The notes below the pieces were generated by a model. It was not told the origin of the DNA. It was given only the letters and a program-made list of their open reading frames with translations, and searched no databases. Shown here one piece after another: positions 28,306 to 38,585 of a DNA stretch of 41,923 nt. Position 1 is the stretch's first letter. Every line of letters starts with the position of its first letter. Location: the NCBI GenBank assembly GCA_009927815.1, contig RFMI01000060.1, positions 1 to 41,923 on the forward strand. Reading direction: 5' to 3'. Source of the DNA: Betaproteobacteria bacterium (GTDB taxonomy: Bacteria; Pseudomonadota; Gammaproteobacteria; Burkholderiales; UBA3065). Both the position numbers and the translations under genes were made by a program.

Positions 28306-28322
28306 CACACCCCGGAGTGTAA

Positions 28323-28535
28323 ATGCCTAGCGTACGAGTCCGTGAAAACGAAGCTTTCGAAGTGGCGATGCGTCGCTTCAAGCGCACCATCGAAAAGACC
28401 GGTCTGCTGACCGAGCTGCGCGCCCGCGAGTTCTATGAAAAGCCGACCGCAGAGCGCAAGCGCAAGCTGGCTGCTGCCGTGAAGCGCCACTACAAGCGCA
28501 TCCGCAGCCAAATGCTGCCGAAAAAGCTCTACTAA
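28323..28535 (+). CDS. rpsU: 30S ribosomal protein bS21
   Basis: A 70-residue basic protein beginning [10 protein letters not shown] and ending M-L-P-K-K-L-Y, typical bS21. It helps 30S subunits select mRNA. GGAG lies five bases before the ATG. It is the first gene of the macromolecular-synthesis operon that links translation, priming and transcription initiation. Confidence 0.97.
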   Translation: MPSVRVRENEAFEVAMRRFKRTIEKTGLLTELRAREFYEKPTAERKRKLAAAVKRHYKRIRSQMLPKKLY

Positions 28536-28540
28536 GACTG

Positions 28541-28987
28541 ATGTCCCTCAAGACGCAGATCGCCGAAGACATGAAATCGGCGATGCGCGCTAAGGATGCG
28601 CCCCGTTTGGCGGCCATCCGGTTGTTGATGGCGGGTGTCAAGCAGCGTGAGGTCGACGAGCGAATCGAACTCGATGACGCCGCGATCACCGCAGTGGTCG
28701 AGAAGCAAATCAAGCAGCGCCGCGACGCCATCACCCAGTACGAGGCCGGTGGCCGGCCCGAGTTGGCCGATGCGGAGCGCTTCGAGATCGAAGTGTTACA
28801 GGCTTATCTGCCCGAACCGCTCAGTGCTGACGCCGTCGCCGCCATCATTCGTCAAGCCATTGCCGACACGGGTGCCGCTGGCGCCAAGGACATGGGCAAG
28901 GTGATGGCCGCGGTCAAACCGCAGATTGCCGGCCGCGCCGACATGGGCGCTGTTTCGGCGCAGATCAAGGGCGCGCTGGGTTCATAA
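28541..28987 (+). CDS. GatB/YqeY domain-containing protein
   Basis: A 148-residue YqeY-type protein. It has the helical M-K-x-A-M-R-A-K-D start with L-x-A-I-R-L-L, and the tail domain with D-M-G-K-V-M-A-A-V-K. It resembles the tRNA-binding tail of the GatB amidotransferase subunit but stands alone; its function is not settled. It lies five bases after rpsU and before dnaG, its common position in betaproteobacteria. Confidence 0.92.
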   Translation: MSLKTQIAEDMKSAMRAKDAPRLAAIRLLMAGVKQREVDERIELDDAAITAVVEKQIKQRRDAITQYEAGGRPELADAERFEIEVLQAYLPEPLSADAVAAIIRQAIADTGAAGAKDMGKVMAAVKPQIAGRADMGAVSAQIKGALGS

Positions 28988-29032
28988 TCATCGCTCCGAG
29001 CCGCATCGCAGCGGCGCCGAACCGGACGCGCG

Positions 29033-30778
29033 ATGATTCCCCAGTCATTCATTGACGACCTGCTCACCCGCCTCGACATCGTCGACGTGGTGGGCAAGCG
29101 CATCCAGCTCAAACGCGCCGGCGCCAATCACACCGCCTGCTGCCCCTTCCACGACGAACGCTCACCGTCGTTCACGGTAAGCCCGAGCAAGCAGTTCTAC
29201 CATTGCTTTGGCTGCGGGGCCCACGGCACTGCCATTCGGTTTGTGATGGAGTACGAGAGCTTGGGCTTCGTCGAAGCCATCGAGAGCTTGGCCGGCACCC
29301 TCGGCCTTGAAGTGCCGAATGAGCGGGGCGGAACCCCGGAGCCCGCACGCACCCGCGCCGAGACACTGCGCCCCCTGCTTGACGCCGCTGCCAGCTTCTA
29401 CCGACTGCAACTAAAAAACAGTCCGCGTGCCATCGACTACCTCAAACGTCGCGGACTGACCGGACCCGTCGCGCGCGACTTTGGCCTGGGCTATGCGCCG
29501 GACGGCTGGGACGCCCTGTCAGGCGTGTTCCCGGATTACCGTAGCAACGACGCGCTGGTCGAGTGCGGCTTGGTGATCGCCGGCGACACCGGCAAGCGTC
29601 ACGACCGCTTCCGCGATCGCATCATGTTTCCAATCAGTGACAGCGCCGGCCGTCTGATCGGCTTTGGTGGCCGCATCCTCGACCGCGGCGAGCCAAAATA
29701 CCTTAATAGCCCGGAGACGCCCCTCTTCAACAAAGGCCGCGAGTTGTTCGGATTGTGGCCGGCACGCACCGCCATGAAGAAGGACAACCGCGCCATCGTG
29801 GTCGAAGGCTATATGGATGTGGTCGCGCTGGCGCAGCACGGGATCGCCAACGCGGTCGCCACACTGGGCACCGCCACCACGCCCGCACACGTGCAGAAAC
29901 TGTTGCGCTCAGTCGACGAGGTCGTCTTCTGCTTTGACGGCGACGCTGCCGGGCAACGCGCCGCCTGGCGGGCGCTGGAAAACAGCCTCGGCGTGCTGCG
30001 CGACGACGTGCGGCTAAAGTTTTTGTTTTTGCCACAGGGCGAAGACCCCGACTCCTTCGTGCGCAGCGTGGGGGCCGAAGGGTTCCGAGCGGCGCTGACA
30101 CGCTCGCTCTCGCTGGCGGATTTCTTGATTCAGGAGTTGCAGGCTCAAGCCCAAGGCGACTCGGTCGAGTCGCGCGCGCAGTTGGTGCACCGCGCCGAAC
30201 CGCTGTTGCGGCAAATCGAAGCTCCAGCCCTCGCTTTGCTGCTGCGCAAACGCGTCGCCGAAGTCGCGGGGCTGTCGACCGGTGAGGTCAACCAACTGAT
30301 CAGTGCCGCACCCGTGCGGCGCGACACCCGCCAGGCCGACGCACCCACCAACCAGCGTCAGCCCGCCGGCCTTCTGGAAGCCTTGTTGCTGGCGCGACTG
30401 CTGCGAGCGCCGCAATTCGCCGGTGCAGTAAACCTCTCTACATTGCCGCCCGCTTCCGCCAGCGACCCGACCGGAACCGCGCTGCGATTCGTGCTCGACA
30501 CTCTGACGCAGTGGCCCACCCTGTCAGCCGACACGCTGGCTGAGCGCCTCCGTGAGACGCCACACTTCGACGCCTGTCGCAAGGCGGTACGACTGATCCG
30601 CGACCTGCCCGATGACATCGATTTTGGCGCCGAGATCGCCGACCTCGCCCGTCGCGCGAGCCTGACACCTGCGCCCAGCAGTGGCGACCTCGCGGCCATG
30701 AGCGAAGCCGAGCGCGCCGCCTGGCTGGCCGGTCTGCGGCAGCGCAAAGGGGTGGCCCCAGACAACACGCCGACGTGA
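29033..30778 (+). CDS. dnaG: DNA primase
   Basis: A 581-residue primase that makes RNA primers at the replication fork. The N-terminal CHC2 zinc finger has C37, H40, C58 and C61 (C-P-F-H then Y-H-C-F-G-C-G). The TOPRIM core shows V-V-E-G-Y-M-D-V and D-G-D-A-A-G-Q. The C-terminal ~150 residues form the divergent helicase-binding domain. ATG at 29033 gives M-I-P-Q-S-F-I-D-D-L, the family start. Confidence 0.96.
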   Translation: MIPQSFIDDLLTRLDIVDVVGKRIQLKRAGANHTACCPFHDERSPSFTVSPSKQFYHCFGCGAHGTAIRFVMEYESLGFVEAIESLAGTLGLEVPNERGGTPEPARTRAETLRPLLDAAASFYRLQLKNSPRAIDYLKRRGLTGPVARDFGLGYAPDGWDALSGVFPDYRSNDALVECGLVIAGDTGKRHDRFRDRIMFPISDSAGRLIGFGGRILDRGEPKYLNSPETPLFNKGRELFGLWPARTAMKKDNRAIVVEGYMDVVALAQHGIANAVATLGTATTPAHVQKLLRSVDEVVFCFDGDAAGQRAAWRALENSLGVLRDDVRLKFLFLPQGEDPDSFVRSVGAEGFRAALTRSLSLADFLIQELQAQAQGDSVESRAQLVHRAEPLLRQIEAPALALLLRKRVAEVAGLSTGEVNQLISAAPVRRDTRQADAPTNQRQPAGLLEALLLARLLRAPQFAGAVNLSTLPPASASDPTGTALRFVLDTLTQWPTLSADTLAERLRETPHFDACRKAVRLIRDLPDDIDFGAEIADLARRASLTPAPSSGDLAAMSEAERAAWLAGLRQRKGVAPDNTPT

Positions 30779-30792
30779 GCAAAAGACCCTGA

Positions 30793-30798
30793 TATAAT
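30793..30798 (+). promoter_or_regulatory. TATAAT element before rpoD
   Basis: A perfect TATAAT sits 15 bases after the dnaG stop and overlaps an ATG at 30797. No convincing -35 is seen (30770-30775 reads CCGACG). If active it would allow rpoD expression separate from rpsU-dnaG, and transcription would start downstream of ATG 30797. Confidence 0.4.
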
Positions 30799-30826
30799 GA
30801 AGGGTTCGCTGATTAATGGCTCTGCA

Positions 30827-32743
<1,917 letters not shown>

Positions 32744-32761
32744 GCCGGGTCTCGACCGCCT

Positions 32762-32790
32762 CGGCCGGCACCCGCGCCGGCCGCCCCTTT
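32762..32790 (+). terminator. Hairpin after rpoD, possible terminator
   Basis: CGGCCGGC (32762-32769) and GCCGGCCG (32776-32783) form an 8-base GC stem with a six-base loop, followed by CCCCTTTC. The stem is strong but the U tract is short, so termination may be partial. It may also be a processing site before the tRNA that begins two bases later. Confidence 0.5.
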
Positions 32791-32791
32791 C

Positions 32792-32870
<79 letters not shown>

Positions 32871-32882
32871 AATCAGTGCGCT

Positions 32883-34367
32883 TTAAAACCGCTTGAACGA
32901 AGATTCATCGACAGAATCTCGCTCCATTCGATCGGAATCATAAGAGCGCCGCGGTGCCACTGATTTGGCCCGGGTCAACGAGCGCGCTGCAACCTGCGCA
33001 CCCTGCGGAAGGAAGAAACTGGCCAAGCCTTGCAGCCTCACAGCCTGCTCATGCAGTTCTTCTGCGGTCTGCGACAGCTCCTCTGAAGACGAAGCGCTTG
33101 AACCACTCGAACGCGAAACCTCCTGCACCGAATTGGCGATCTGGGACAGACCCACCGACTGCTCTCGCGAAGCTGCCGCAATTTCCTGCACCAAATCAGC
33201 GGTTTTGCGGCTGGCTGGCACCATCTTGTCCAGCAGCCCGCCGGCTGTCTCCGCCATCTCCACGCTGGTCGCAGCCATATCGCCAATCTCCTGGGCCGCG
33301 ACGCGCGACCGCTCGGCGAGTTTGCGCACCTCGGCGGCAACAACGGCAAACCCCTTGCCGTGATCACCGGCTCGCGCCGCTTCGATCGCAGCGTTCAAAG
33401 CGAGCAGGTTGGTCTGATAGGCGATGTCGTCGATGATGCCGATCTTGTCAGCAATTTGGCGCATGGCAATGACGGTCTCCTTGACCGCTCGCCCACCCTC
33501 TTCGGCATCCACCGACGAGCTGCTGGCGATACCGTCGGTGACCCGCGCATTCTCGGCGTTCTGGGCAACAGTCGAGGTTATCTCCTCGACCGCCGAGCTG
33601 GTCCGTTCAACAACCATGGCCTGTTCAGCAGCCGTCTCACTCAAGGATTGCGCCGAGGCGGTGAGCTGATCGGAGGCCGAAGCGACGGCATCGGTCGCAA
33701 AGTGCAGCTCCCGCACATTGCGCGAGATCTTTCGATAAACAAAAAACACGAGCAAAAGACCCGCCCCCAGCGCGACCGCAAACACGGTGGTCAAAACGAT
33801 ATGCGTCTCAGTGATTTGATCGGCGGCGGAGGCTTCGTCTTGGGCATTGCGCTTTGCGAGGTACTCGACAACCGTATCGATCCGCTTACGCTGAGATTCG
33901 TAGGCCGTGGAGACTTCAGCCATCGCGGTCTGGACGGCAATCGGATCTGCGGCTGCTATAGCAGGGATCAGTTTGTCAAACGCGGCGGAATAGAAGGCCT
34001 GCCCATCGGCGTAGGAGAGCCGCAAAAAATCCTGCTGCAGTTCGGGTTCCAAGCCTTGAGTGGTCCAATATTTGTGTCGATCTTCAAACTCATTGCGCAG
34101 CTTGGTTAACCGTTGAACGAGTTCGGAGCGCTCTTTTTCTTCCGCATTGCTCAGCTGCAGGACAACTAGATAGGACTCGACAACGTATTCGGGAGGGGGC
34201 AGGACATCCGCGACCAGATCCTTGCCCTGGACGATGCGCTGGTACAGCGGGCCATTGACCTGAAGATTCTGCAAGGCAGACCACGTGGTGGCCGCGTACA
34301 CAATCAACCCGCCGGCAAAGGCGACGACAATCAGCGAGATCCATCCACGCAAAGAAAAATTGAACAC
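32883..34367 (-). CDS. Methyl-accepting chemotaxis protein with helical periplasmic domain
   Basis: A chemoreceptor of about 494 residues. One membrane helix follows the start ([12 protein letters not shown]). A helical periplasmic domain of about 160 residues comes next, with [11 protein letters not shown] and R-H-K-Y-W. A second membrane helix then leads to the signalling domain with its [15 protein letters not shown] tip. Little HAMP sequence is evident. GTG at 34367 is preferred because it places the first helix near the N-terminus and follows GGGGGAG closely. GTG at 34427 would add 20 residues without a ribosome binding site. The ligand is unknown. The gene is transcribed toward the tRNA. 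Confidence 0.9.
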   Translation of the reverse strand: MFNFSLRGWISLIVVAFAGGLIVYAATTWSALQNLQVNGPLYQRIVQGKDLVADVLPPPEYVVESYLVVLQLSNAEEKERSELVQRLTKLRNEFEDRHKYWTTQGLEPELQQDFLRLSYADGQAFYSAAFDKLIPAIAAADPIAVQTAMAEVSTAYESQRKRIDTVVEYLAKRNAQDEASAADQITETHIVLTTVFAVALGAGLLLVFFVYRKISRNVRELHFATDAVASASDQLTASAQSLSETAAEQAMVVERTSSAVEEITSTVAQNAENARVTDGIASSSSVDAEEGGRAVKETVIAMRQIADKIGIIDDIAYQTNLLALNAAIEAARAGDHGKGFAVVAAEVRKLAERSRVAAQEIGDMAATSVEMAETAGGLLDKMVPASRKTADLVQEIAAASREQSVGLSQIANSVQEVSRSSGSSASSSEELSQTAEELHEQAVRLQGLASFFLPQGAQVAARSLTRAKSVAPRRSYDSDRMERDSVDESSFKRF

Positions 34368-34565
34368 TTGCTCCCCCAATTGAAGTTCGACGACTTGATG
34401 CGCTGCAAACTTTCGCCGGCCGAACACCGCTTAGTCAAGTGAAGAATCTCGGTGGCGCCGAGCCCCGGAGCCCAAACTTAGACTCGAACCGAATTGCGGC
34501 TAACGTCATCACAAATCAACGGCTCAGGCGTACACTTTCTCTGACACCCCGCCGAGACGACATGA

Positions 34566-34811
34566 ATGAACACGTACATCTGGCTATTTTTGCTCTTTGG
34601 CGCCTGCTTCGGGACGCTAAGCTTTACCCACCGCCATCTCTTCAGTGAGGGGCCGCAAACCGCTGCAAGCAGCGCACCAACGACGCTGGGCAGTCGGCTG
34701 TTCTGGGTGATGGTCTGCACCTTCCTCTGGCCGATCATGCTACTGACCGGACTTAACTCGGCCTTGATCCTCGCCAAGCGCAAATCCAGCCAATCGAGCA
34801 GCGCGCGCTAA
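34566..34811 (+). CDS. Small two-helix membrane protein of unknown function
   Basis: An 81-residue protein, family not recognised. Two hydrophobic segments are visible: about residues 4-20 (I-W-L-F-L-L-F-G-A-C-F) and 44-68 (L-F-W-V-M-V-C-T-F-L-W-P-I-M-L-L). They are joined by a polar Ser/Thr-rich loop, and a basic tail K-R-K follows. Codon use is GC-rich at third positions, like its neighbours. It is divergent from the chemoreceptor and convergent with cydB. No strong ribosome binding site is seen, so the start is tentative. An overlapping ATG at 34562 opens a shorter, less plausible frame. Confidence 0.6.
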   Translation: MNTYIWLFLLFGACFGTLSFTHRHLFSEGPQTAASSAPTTLGSRLFWVMVCTFLWPIMLLTGLNSALILAKRKSSQSSSAR

Positions 34812-34852
34812 CAAACGAAGCCTTACGGGGCCACACAATCGTGGCATCCGAC

Positions 34853-35860
34853 TCAAGACTCCTCGAGGTGCGTCGTTTTGCCGCGAAAAATGCGGTACGA
34901 GAACGCGCTGTAGAGCACGATCGGCGGCAGCACAATCGCCACCCCGAGCAAAATCATGCGCAGCGTCTCGTCGGTCGCAGCAGCATCCCACAGCGTCACA
35001 CGGTCAATCACCAGATACGGGAAAGCGCTGTAGGCAAGCCCTGCCCCGGACACCAGAAACAGGCCGACAGTCACGGCCAGCGGCACCCACGCGCGGCTGT
35101 CATCGCGAACCGGATCGAACTCGTTTAACCAGCGCGACAGCCACAACACGCCAGCGGCCACCAACAGTGGCACGACCAGCATCAGTGATGACATCTGCAG
35201 GCTGAACCACCGTTCAAAGATGCGCGGGCTGACCAATGGCGTGGCGATCGAGACCAGCGCGATGCCGCCGGCAGTCAGCCAGAGCGCTTTGCGTCCCCAT
35301 GCCGCGGCGCGGCGCTGCAATTCGCCTTCGGTCTTGATCAGCAACCAGCCGGCGCCGAGCAGCATATATCCCGCCACCAAACAGGGCGCCACCAGACAAG
35401 CGAACAGGATCGCGGGGAGGTCGTCTCGGAAGGCCGCCACAAAGTGTCCGAGCATGAAGCCCTGCGCCAACGCAGCAGTAGCCGACCCGACGACGAACAG
35501 GGTGTTCCAAGCTTCGAGATGCTCGGGTGGCGATTTGACCCGCAACTCGAAGGCAGTGCCGCGCAAAATCAGGCCGACCAGCATCACCAGTACCGGCAGA
35601 TAGAGCTCGCGCAAGATGATGCCGTGCGCCAGCGGAAACGCCACCAGCAGGATGCCGGCGCCCAGCACCAGCCAAGTCTCGTTGGCGTCCCAGAACGGCG
35701 CGATGGCATTGACCATCTCGTCACGCTCGCGGCCACCGGCACGGGATAGCAGAACGCCGACGCCAAGGTCATAACCATCCAGCAACACATAGGCCATGAT
35801 GGCCACGCCCATCAGTCCGCCGAACAGCAGGACCAGCGTCTCGTGATCAAGTGCGTCCAT
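34853..35860 (-). CDS. cydB: Cytochrome bd-type (CIO-like) quinol oxidase subunit II
   Basis: A 335-residue, roughly nine-helix membrane protein. It has the CydB signature D-G-Y-D-L-G-V-G near the N-terminus and N-A-I-A-P-F-W-D-A-N-E-T-W-L after it. Its length fits the short cyanide-insensitive-oxidase type rather than the ~380-residue E. coli type. It pairs with CydA seven bases upstream to form a terminal quinol oxidase for low oxygen or stress. No cydX- or cydDC-like gene is visible beside it. Confidence 0.93.
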   Translation of the reverse strand: MDALDHETLVLLFGGLMGVAIMAYVLLDGYDLGVGVLLSRAGGRERDEMVNAIAPFWDANETWLVLGAGILLVAFPLAHGIILRELYLPVLVMLVGLILRGTAFELRVKSPPEHLEAWNTLFVVGSATAALAQGFMLGHFVAAFRDDLPAILFACLVAPCLVAGYMLLGAGWLLIKTEGELQRRAAAWGRKALWLTAGGIALVSIATPLVSPRIFERWFSLQMSSLMLVVPLLVAAGVLWLSRWLNEFDPVRDDSRAWVPLAVTVGLFLVSGAGLAYSAFPYLVIDRVTLWDAAATDETLRMILLGVAIVLPPIVLYSAFSYRIFRGKTTHLEES

Positions 35861-35867
35861 GGCCGGC

Positions 35868-37211
35868 TCAGGCCGCGACCGGGTGCGCAGCGCCGGCGCT
35901 CACCGTGTAGCCGTGATGACCACCGCCGCTGCGCGCCATGTAGAACAGCGTGGCGATGTAGATCACCAGTAGCACGGCGTAGAGCGCCAAATAGGTGAGC
36001 AGCGAGCCGCCCACCGTCACGGCGGGCAAGGTCGACACCGCGTCGGCCGTGCGCAGTACACCGGTGACGAGGAAGGGCTGCCGGCCGATCTCGGTCACGT
36101 ACCAACCGGCCAAGGTCGGCACCCAACCAAGAAAGGTCGCCGGCACCAGAACGCGCAGCAGCCACTGCGGCAACTCACCTCGGCGCCGCAGGAACCACAC
36201 CGCCGCCCACGACAGCGCAAGCATCAGCATGCCGCTGCCGACCATCACGCGGAACCCCCAGAACACTGGCAGCACCGGTGGGTGCGCATTCTCGAACTCG
36301 TTGAGGCCCTTGATTTCGCCATTAAGGTCGTGGGTGACGATGAGGCTGGCGAGATTCGGTACCGGCACCTCGAAGTGGTTGGTACGCTGGGCCTCGTCGG
36401 GGATGGCGAACAACAGCATCGGCACACCCTTCTCGGTCTGCCAGAGGCCTTCCATCGCGGCGAGTTTGGCCGGCTGGTGCTCATGCGTGTTGAGGCCGTG
36501 CGCGTCTCCCGCAAGGATCTGCAGCGGCATGGCAAGCGCTGCCATAGTCGCGCCGAGCTTGAGCGAGCGTCGCACGTCTTCGCCGGTGTGGCCCTGCAGC
36601 AGCCGGTAAGCCGACACCCCCATGACGAAGAACGCAGCCGTGAGCAGGCTCGCCAGGAGCATGTGCACGGTGCGGTACGGCATGGACGGGTTAAAGATGA
36701 TTGCCAGCCAGTCAGTGGCCACCACCTTGCCATCGACGAGCTCAAAACCGGCCGGCGTGTGCATCCACGAATTCAGCACAAGGATCCAGAACAGGCTGAG
36801 CGTGGTACCGCCAGCCACCAGCCAAACAGACAAGCGGTAGACCGCTGGCGACACGCGACTCTGGCCCCAAAGCATGATGCCGAGGAAAGTGGCTTCGAGG
36901 AAAAACGCTGAAAGCACCTCGTAGGAGAGCAGCGGACCGGCCACCGCGCCGACGGTCTGCATGAAGCCCGGCCAGTTGGTGCCGAACTGGAAAGACATGG
37001 TCACACCGCTGACCACCCCGAAAGCAAATGTCAGCGCAAAAGCCTTGACCCAGAAGCGGTAGGAATCGTCCCAGACGCCCCCGCCCTCGCGATCGGCCAT
37101 CTGACGGATATAGACCAAGAACCACGCCAAACCGATGGAGACGGTCGGAAAGATGACGTGGAACGAAATGTTTGCCGCGAACTGGATGCGCGACAGGATG
37201 GTTGCGTCCAC
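35868..37211 (-). CDS. cydA: Cytochrome bd-type (CIO-like) ubiquinol oxidase subunit I
   Basis: A 447-residue haem-bearing subunit. Likely haem ligands are His18 (I-S-F-H), His183 (T-V-H-M) and Met323 (F-R-V-M-V). The conserved acids Glu98 and Glu106 are present, as is the quinol-site G-D-A-H-G. G-W-Y-V-T-E-I-G-R-Q-P is near the end. There is no long Q-loop insertion, which fits the CIO/short-Q-loop group. GTG at 37211 has GGAG five bases upstream. It is cotranscribed with cydB. Confidence 0.94.
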   Translation of the reverse strand: MDATILSRIQFAANISFHVIFPTVSIGLAWFLVYIRQMADREGGGVWDDSYRFWVKAFALTFAFGVVSGVTMSFQFGTNWPGFMQTVGAVAGPLLSYEVLSAFFLEATFLGIMLWGQSRVSPAVYRLSVWLVAGGTTLSLFWILVLNSWMHTPAGFELVDGKVVATDWLAIIFNPSMPYRTVHMLLASLLTAAFFVMGVSAYRLLQGHTGEDVRRSLKLGATMAALAMPLQILAGDAHGLNTHEHQPAKLAAMEGLWQTEKGVPMLLFAIPDEAQRTNHFEVPVPNLASLIVTHDLNGEIKGLNEFENAHPPVLPVFWGFRVMVGSGMLMLALSWAAVWFLRRRGELPQWLLRVLVPATFLGWVPTLAGWYVTEIGRQPFLVTGVLRTADAVSTLPAVTVGGSLLTYLALYAVLLVIYIATLFYMARSGGGHHGYTVSAGAAHPVAA

Positions 37212-37223
37212 GGCTGCTCCAAC

Positions 37224-37237
37224 TTGATCAGAATTAG
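37224..37237. promoter_or_regulatory. FNR/Anr-like half-conserved site before cydA
   Basis: TTGAT-CAGA-ATTAG has one perfect half-site of the FNR consensus TTGAT-N4-ATCAA; the other half matches at three of five positions. It lies 13-26 bases before the cydA start codon, within the 108-base gap. Oxygen control of a bd oxidase would be sensible, but the site is weak. Confidence 0.3.
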
Positions 37238-37319
37238 CCGCAATCTAGACTCAAACGGCAGATTGCGCCACCGCATCCTCTGTCACAAAACCGCCCCGCG
37301 GCGCGCCCGGCACACCGGC

Positions 37320-38579
37320 CTAAGTCGGCCCTTTCTGCACTGGCTGGCCTTCGGCATCGAGCGGCTTGATGCCGAGAATTAGCGGCACCCCGGCGCGTTT
37401 GGCGACGCCTTGAATCTGCCGCACCATGGTCTCGGACAAGACCAGGCCCGCCGCTAGCAGCAAAACCCCCTTCTGGTTCTTCCAGTCACGCGCCAAAATC
37501 ATGTTGCCCCGAAGTTCCGACGCATCCAGCTCGACCAGATCGGTCTCGTCCGACGGGATCGTGATCGCCGCGCTCTCGAAAGCCTCGACAACCCGGCCCG
37601 GGAAGCGCCCTCCGATCTGCTCCTTTAATGCAGCTATCGCCGCCGTTGGCGTCGCCTTTTCGCCGATCCGGCGCCCCATCACTTTATCGAGATAGAACTT
37701 GGTTGCCGCGAGAATCGAGGCTCCCAACGGAATGGCATCGCCCACCAAGCCATCGGGAAAGCCGAGGCCGTCAACCCGTTCGTGCTGATGGCGGATGTAC
37801 ACCGAAGCAGTGGCCAGCTCCTCGATCGGCACCAGAATCAACTCGGCATTTAGCGGATGCTGCTTGTACAGCTTCAACTCGTCCTGAGTCATCGAGGGCT
37901 GCGGCTTATCCAGTAGATCGTCCGGGAAACCGATCTTGCCAATCTCGTGCAACAGGCCAGCGTGGTAGACCTCCTCCTGCTCGGCGTCGCTCATGCCCAG
38001 GGCCGACGCCACTTTCATGCCTACCAAGGCCGTACGCCGGCAATACCCGGCAAGACGGCCATTACGCTGCTCGATGATCGACGACATCATCCGAATCGAC
38101 GCCTCGAAATTCCCGCGCAGGCGTCGGTTTGCATCGGCCAGCTTGGCATTCGCGTCATTTAGCTTGGCGTTGGCCTGCTGCAGCTGTTCAACGTTGACCA
38201 GCTGTAGATGCGTGCGGACCCGGGCGAACAACACTGGCGGGCTAACCGGCTTGGTCACATAGTCGACCGCGCCAACCTCAAAACCCTGGGTCTCGTTGAC
38301 CGCATCGGTCAGCGCAGTGACGAAAATGACCGGGATGTCGACGGTGCGGGGCTCCTGCTTGAGCATGCGGCAGGTGTCGAATCCGCCCATATTGGGCATC
38401 ATCACGTCGCAAAGAATGAGGTCCGGAGCGTGCTGCTTGGCGATGTCAAACGCCTGCATGCCGTCCTTGGCGAACAACAGCCGGTAGTGATCCTTGAGAA
38501 TCTCGCGGAGGATAGCCAGGTTGGTGCTCTCGTCGTCGACCAGCAATAAGGTCGGGCGGTCTGTGGTGGACGTGGTCAT
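37320..38579 (-). CDS. Response regulator with degenerate HD-GYP domain
   Basis: A 419-residue protein. An N-terminal receiver domain carries phosphoacceptor D58 and K110. A coiled-coil-like linker with repeated A-N-A-K-L/N-D-A-N follows (about 132-153). The HD-GYP-type domain (about 160-330) is altered at key sites: H211-E212 replaces His-Asp, Q265-H266 replaces His-His, G273-F274-P275 replaces GYP, and no His is seen at the usual first-helix position. It may hydrolyse cyclic di-GMP poorly or only bind it; this is inference. A short C-terminal domain (L-R-G-N-M-I-L-A-R-D) is common in this group. It lies six bases after the hybrid kinase and probably receives its phosphate. Confidence 0.88.
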   Translation of the reverse strand: MTTSTTDRPTLLLVDDESTNLAILREILKDHYRLLFAKDGMQAFDIAKQHAPDLILCDVMMPNMGGFDTCRMLKQEPRTVDIPVIFVTALTDAVNETQGFEVGAVDYVTKPVSPPVLFARVRTHLQLVNVEQLQQANAKLNDANAKLADANRRLRGNFEASIRMMSSIIEQRNGRLAGYCRRTALVGMKVASALGMSDAEQEEVYHAGLLHEIGKIGFPDDLLDKPQPSMTQDELKLYKQHPLNAELILVPIEELATASVYIRHQHERVDGLGFPDGLVGDAIPLGASILAATKFYLDKVMGRRIGEKATPTAAIAALKEQIGGRFPGRVVEAFESAAITIPSDETDLVELDASELRGNMILARDWKNQKGVLLLAAGLVLSETMVRQIQGVAKRAGVPLILGIKPLDAEGQPVQKGPT

Positions 38580-38585
38580 CGGATG

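Noticed and set aside
34828-34843. GCCAC/GTGGC hairpin between the small membrane protein and cydB
   Set aside because: Five-base stem, no T tract; position suits a bidirectional terminator but the signal is not distinguishable from chance.
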